Assembly: GCA_024225895.1 (NCBI GenBank)
Contig: JAAEMC010000209.1
Span: 1-8,176 of the forward strand
Origin: Desulfobacteraceae bacterium
Lineage (GTDB): Bacteria > Desulfobacterota > Desulfobacteria > Desulfobacterales > Desulfobacteraceae
Length of the DNA stretch: 8,176 nt
Reading direction: 5' to 3'
The number at the start of each line of letters is the position of its first letter. Position 1 is the first letter of the stretch. The position numbers and the translations under genes are program-made. The notes below the pieces were generated by a model that had not been told where the DNA came from, ran no database searches, and saw only the letters and a program-made list of their open reading frames with translations. Positions 8,001-8,176 of the stretch are shown piece after piece.

Positions 8001-8176
8001 TGCCTGGTACTGCTGGTACATGGCCCCGGCCCATACTCCAATACGGGACTGGTATTTGTCTTTCAGCCTTGCCCTGGTGTAACCGGCCCCTTCCAAAAGC
8101 CACCAGACTATCTCGAGAAAAAGGCGGGTTTTGGGATCTATAATTTCTGCCTCACTGGGTGAGATATTGAAAAACA
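2007..8176 (-). CDS. Terminal trans-AT PKS / NRPS hybrid megasynthase (KS0-ACP-C-A-PCP-TE), 5'-partial
   Basis: This is the end of a cytoplasmic multimodular assembly-line enzyme; 2055 residues are visible and it stops at TAG (2009-2007). The frame stays open to the right edge. The codons before the TTG at 8096 encode conserved ketosynthase sequence (FFNISPSEAEIIDPKTRLF), so that TTG is internal and the true start lies outside. Domains in order: KS, AT-less linker, ACP with GFDSI, condensation domain with HHIVFDG, adenylation domain with a full set of core motifs, PCP with GGHSL, and a type I thioesterase with GWSFG. No AT, ketoreductase, dehydratase, methyltransferase or epimerase is present, so an acyltransferase must act in trans. 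The C-terminal TE marks this as the last protein of its pathway. Expected chemistry is acyl transfer, one amide bond to an amino acid, then hydrolytic or cyclising release. Domain identities are secure; the product is unknown. Confidence 0.95.
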   Translation of the reverse strand, partial: FFNISPSEAEIIDPKTRLFLEIVWWLLEGAGYTRARLKDKYQSRIGVWAGAMYQQYQAFDTDPARKAMISLSSFSAMANRVSYFFDFKGPSIAVDTMCSSSLISIHMACESLRKKECKMAVAGGVNLTIHPIKYQGLSMGQLIAGDAGSRSFGDGDGYIPSEGVGAVLLKPLSEAISAKDSILAVIKSTATNHGGHTHGVYVPNPNAQADLIEENFNRSGIDPRSVSYVESAATGSALGDPIEVRALTKAFGKFTSDTNFCSIGSVKSNIGHGEAVSGMAQLTKVVLQLKNKMLVPSIMADPMNPNLSFDNTPFYLQTKPAEWEKPVLTIDGQKKVWPRRATVSSFGAGGSNAHMIIEEFNPPVEAALTDDENTRPQVIVFSARNQDRLQELVRQMALFLETHKKISLVDLAHTLQMGREAMEFRIALVVQDLNTLISSLRTYLTALEKGGSPELEIPFFTGDIETSDSKISDLVSGKTGKAMLDKLLADKELEKLAFYWVNGAKISWETLHEGTRPMMALPLYPFAREKYWLPLTDVVNSSIPDQDSLDQEEDLFQTDPDLCFLDNLKKYLIFVLSQNLKIPKEKINPDRDLNDYGFDSIVALKIMYGIKELFGMEVSGRQILAHSSINDLAGHLNDKAPQELFNTGQNTDQNIAPRNLAKEKIWASSEMPGKNLPFPLSEGQKGLWLLQQLSPESGAYNVPMAFHIKEPFKKAAFLKACRFVQDYYPQLRAVIRETDGIPYQVERDQVPIAFHEERIDGLSKDGMVALLREKAKKPFDLSRGPLMRVGIYSGSGHWDIVFITVHHIVFDGASAGMFIKKIWQAYQDYLEEKEPENRPSKTGYYAFVKWEQELLDSPGGEKHLQYWKKQLSGDIPLLSLPLDRPRSTVPGFAGQTLEKIIGPKLTGKIKLFSKSAKVSLPVLFLGVFNVLLYRISGQTDLCVGMPTLGRPEKRFEDVLGYFINMIVIRTRIKADQGFLELLRELQLTVLDGLDHATYPFPALVKKLNLNRESVASVLYQVSFAYQNFMGSVPGVQKDISQNKDLKNGDIQLIDGIHQEGEDDLGLEIYENKDGFLLKMDYRSNLFDEDSIKRMMKHYLQLFKEILEDSDRPVAHFPMLTKKERSLILEEWNQPVTDRYGYKPVHELISDRAALIPDKTALISSVNPDQTIGYQELNEKANQLAHQLKHQGVGPGTLTGLCLERSFDMIAGILAIFKAGGVYLPLDPDYPGDRLRYMMKDAKVKVVLIHSSTRQIIQSTLEKDVQVIDLDKDREIISRMSTRNPEITLSSENTAYVIYTSGSTGKPKGVQIPHGGIAHHSRVMGDYYNLCQEDRVLLFASPGVDTALEQILPSLAKGAAVVVKDKGIWSPEVFLDRVNTCRITVADLPTAYLHEMLIQWVKQPGLSPGEPLRLVIVGGEALSAETVRLWRRSPMAKTRFINAYGPTETTITSTVFEIEPEFQEPAFKRIPIGRPLGGTFAVILDQNRCLVPEGVSGELCIGGIGVAQGYLNLPDLTRQRFISDPFAIEGASDGLANRLTGGLTGDGRLYRTGDIARFVPGTNGCIEYIGRMDHQVKIRGYRVELGEIEARILQHGDVRECAVIFRENHRGDNQITAYVVPMDIELSSPIFKASLAGFLKKDLQKDLPDYMLPAAYVILDELPLTPGGKVDRMNLPDPGKTGLNTPDMDAGPRNLSEEKLSRIWKGVLEQPDVGIFDNFFDLGGHSLLAVRLISEINKTFNMELPVSSLIRNPCIADMAKQLDRQGQTGEPASPLVCIQPHGKEIPLFCVHPVGGKVLPYMALARYFKDERPFYGLQSPGVEGGKIPGSIEEMARAYISLIQEIQPQGPYCIGGWSFGGIVAYEMARQLHLAGEGTKMLVLMDSYTPEALKQLESAFLTAQGLENHDQESLLFMDFARDLLGDRMPAPPTGDEQIPNNLKALFNWIFEQAKQKGVLGKAEDMSQIERAYEIFKANVNAMEKYHPEPFNPEPFDKGHITLFRAQDGTKDNGIHDPAKGWADLTGKSFKIKNIPGTHYTILQEPGVRLLADALKDVIV
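2010..2834 (-). other. Type I thioesterase domain (chain release)
   Basis: This is an alpha/beta-hydrolase release domain at the extreme C-terminus, about 275 residues. The oxyanion-loop motif LFCVHPVGG comes first. The nucleophile Ser lies in GGWSFGG (codon 2612-2610), a probable catalytic Asp in VLMDSY (codon 2531-2529), and the His in PGTHYTIL (codon 2075-2073), so the triad appears complete. Hydrolysis or cyclisation cannot be told apart by eye. The lid region contains a short NPEPF-type tandem duplication. Confidence 0.9.
2206..2235. repeat. In-frame 15-bp tandem duplication in the thioesterase
   Basis: GGTTCAGGGT occurs at 2206-2215 and again at 2221-2230, a period of 15 bases. The coding strand reads as HPEPFNPEPFD, two PEPF repeats in a row, in the region between the catalytic Asp and His. 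The reading frame is kept. It looks like a small slippage event in a tolerant loop. Confidence 0.6.
2892..3098 (-). other. Peptidyl carrier protein domain
   Basis: The motif FFDLGGHSLLAVRLISEI contains the phosphopantetheine Ser at codon 3002-3000. The form and spacing after the adenylation domain are standard for a PCP. It would carry the activated amino acid and then the acylated product to the thioesterase. Confidence 0.93.
3153..4751 (-). other. NRPS adenylation domain, possible basic amino-acid specificity
   Basis: Core motifs are complete: YVIYTSGSTGKPKG (4292-4251, ATP-binding), NAYGPTETT, GELCIGGIGVAQGY, YRTGD, QVKIRGYRVELGEIE, and GGKVDR with the catalytic Lys (codon 3173-3171). Aligning by hand to the PheA (GrsA) pocket gives D (4145-4143), T, E (4133-4131), D (4019-4017), I, G, A, I, T, K. 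The first Asp contacts the alpha-amino group, so an alpha-amino acid is expected. Glu and a second Asp inside the pocket would suit a positively charged side chain such as Lys, Orn or Arg, but I do not recognise an exact match to a known code. No epimerisation domain follows. Confidence 0.9.
3543..3566. repeat. In-frame 12-bp tandem duplication in the adenylation domain
   Basis: Two adjacent 12-base units (CCCTGTCAGCCC then CCCTGTCAGCCT on the plus strand) match at 11 of 12 positions. They encode LTGG and LTGD in reverse orientation, in the variable loop just before the RLYRTGD core motif. The duplication keeps the frame and lies outside conserved motifs, so activity is unlikely to be harmed. 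Confidence 0.7.
4842..6149 (-). other. NRPS condensation domain
   Basis: It begins with PLSEGQKGLWLLQQ, has the catalytic HHxxxDG motif as HHIVFDG (5759-5739), and later GMPTLGRPEKRFEDVLGYF and the RTRI motif. These correspond to C-domain core motifs C1, C3 and C4-C5. The second His of HHxxxDG is present, so it should be active. It would join the acyl group on the upstream ACP to the amino acid on the downstream PCP. Its place directly after a PKS carrier suggests an acyl donor rather than a peptidyl donor. Confidence 0.92.
6261..6500 (-). other. Acyl carrier protein domain
   Basis: A phosphopantetheine attachment site is visible as DYGFDSIVALKI, with the modified Ser at codon 6377-6375. The GFDSI form is typical of polyketide ACPs rather than peptidyl carriers, which usually read GGHSL. 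It is a single ACP, not a tandem pair. Sitting between the KS0 and the C domain, it would hold the acyl chain donated to the condensation domain. Confidence 0.88.
6567..7091 (-). other. KS flanking linker of trans-AT type, no AT domain
   Basis: About 175 residues separate the KS from the ACP. They carry the conserved elements of the trans-AT KS flanking subdomain: a VFSARNQDRL start, then LAHTLQMGREAMEFR, and a closing LPLYPFAREKYWLP block that resembles a post-AT linker. A cis-acting AT would need about 300 residues with a GHSxG motif, and neither the length nor the motif is here. Malonyl loading, if the ACP is loaded at all, would need a separate AT protein. Confidence 0.85.
7092..8176 (-). 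other. Ketosynthase domain, N-terminally cut, predicted non-elongating (KS0)
   Basis: This is a beta-ketoacyl synthase of the trans-AT type, missing roughly its first 80-90 residues beyond the window edge. The acyl-accepting Cys lies in DTMCSSSL (codon 7883-7881). The second catalytic His is present in KSNIGHGEA (codon 7361-7359), and the C-terminal FGAGGSNAH motif is intact. The usual HGTGT motif reads SAATGS here: the first catalytic His is replaced by Ala (codon 7481-7479). In trans-AT systems, KS domains without this His can take up and pass on acyl chains but do not carry out decarboxylative condensation. The frame and the flanking motif (LGDPIE) are intact, so this looks like a specialised rather than a decayed domain. 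Confidence 0.9.

Overview
The window shows the 3' end of a secondary-metabolite operon, entirely on the minus strand, in what looks like a Gram-negative bacterium. The Gram-negative call rests on the downstream gene, which encodes a lipoprotein with a clean lipobox and Ala at +2, the pattern for outer-membrane sorting. Base composition looks a little under 50% GC by eye. A Desulfobacterota-like or other gammaproteobacterial/deltaproteobacterial host is possible, but nothing in the window fixes the taxon.

Right to left, in transcription order: (1) 8176-2007 is the C-terminal part of a hybrid polyketide synthase / non-ribosomal peptide synthetase. The reading frame is open through the right edge, so its start and any earlier modules lie outside the window. 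Visible domain order is KS (N-terminus cut off) - trans-AT-type flanking linker - ACP - C - A - PCP - TE. There is no AT, KR, DH, MT or E domain. The KS keeps its Cys but lacks the first catalytic His, the signature of a non-elongating KS0. The last two modules therefore probably pass on a finished acyl chain, join it to one amino acid and release it through the thioesterase. (2) A 42-bp gap with a good ribosome binding site leads into (3) 1964-249, an M20/PepV-like metallopeptidase lipoprotein, probably co-transcribed. (4) The left 248 bases hold no convincing gene. They contain a 59-bp imperfect palindrome at 78-136.

Working model (inference): an upstream trans-AT assembly line makes an acyl chain. 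The KS0-ACP hands it to the C domain, which acylates an A-domain-selected amino acid. The binding pocket carries two extra acidic residues, which hints at a basic substrate. The TE then releases an N-acyl amino acid, or a cyclised form. The exported M20 enzyme belongs to a superfamily that cleaves dipeptides and N-acyl amino acids, so it could mature or detoxify this product outside the cytoplasm.
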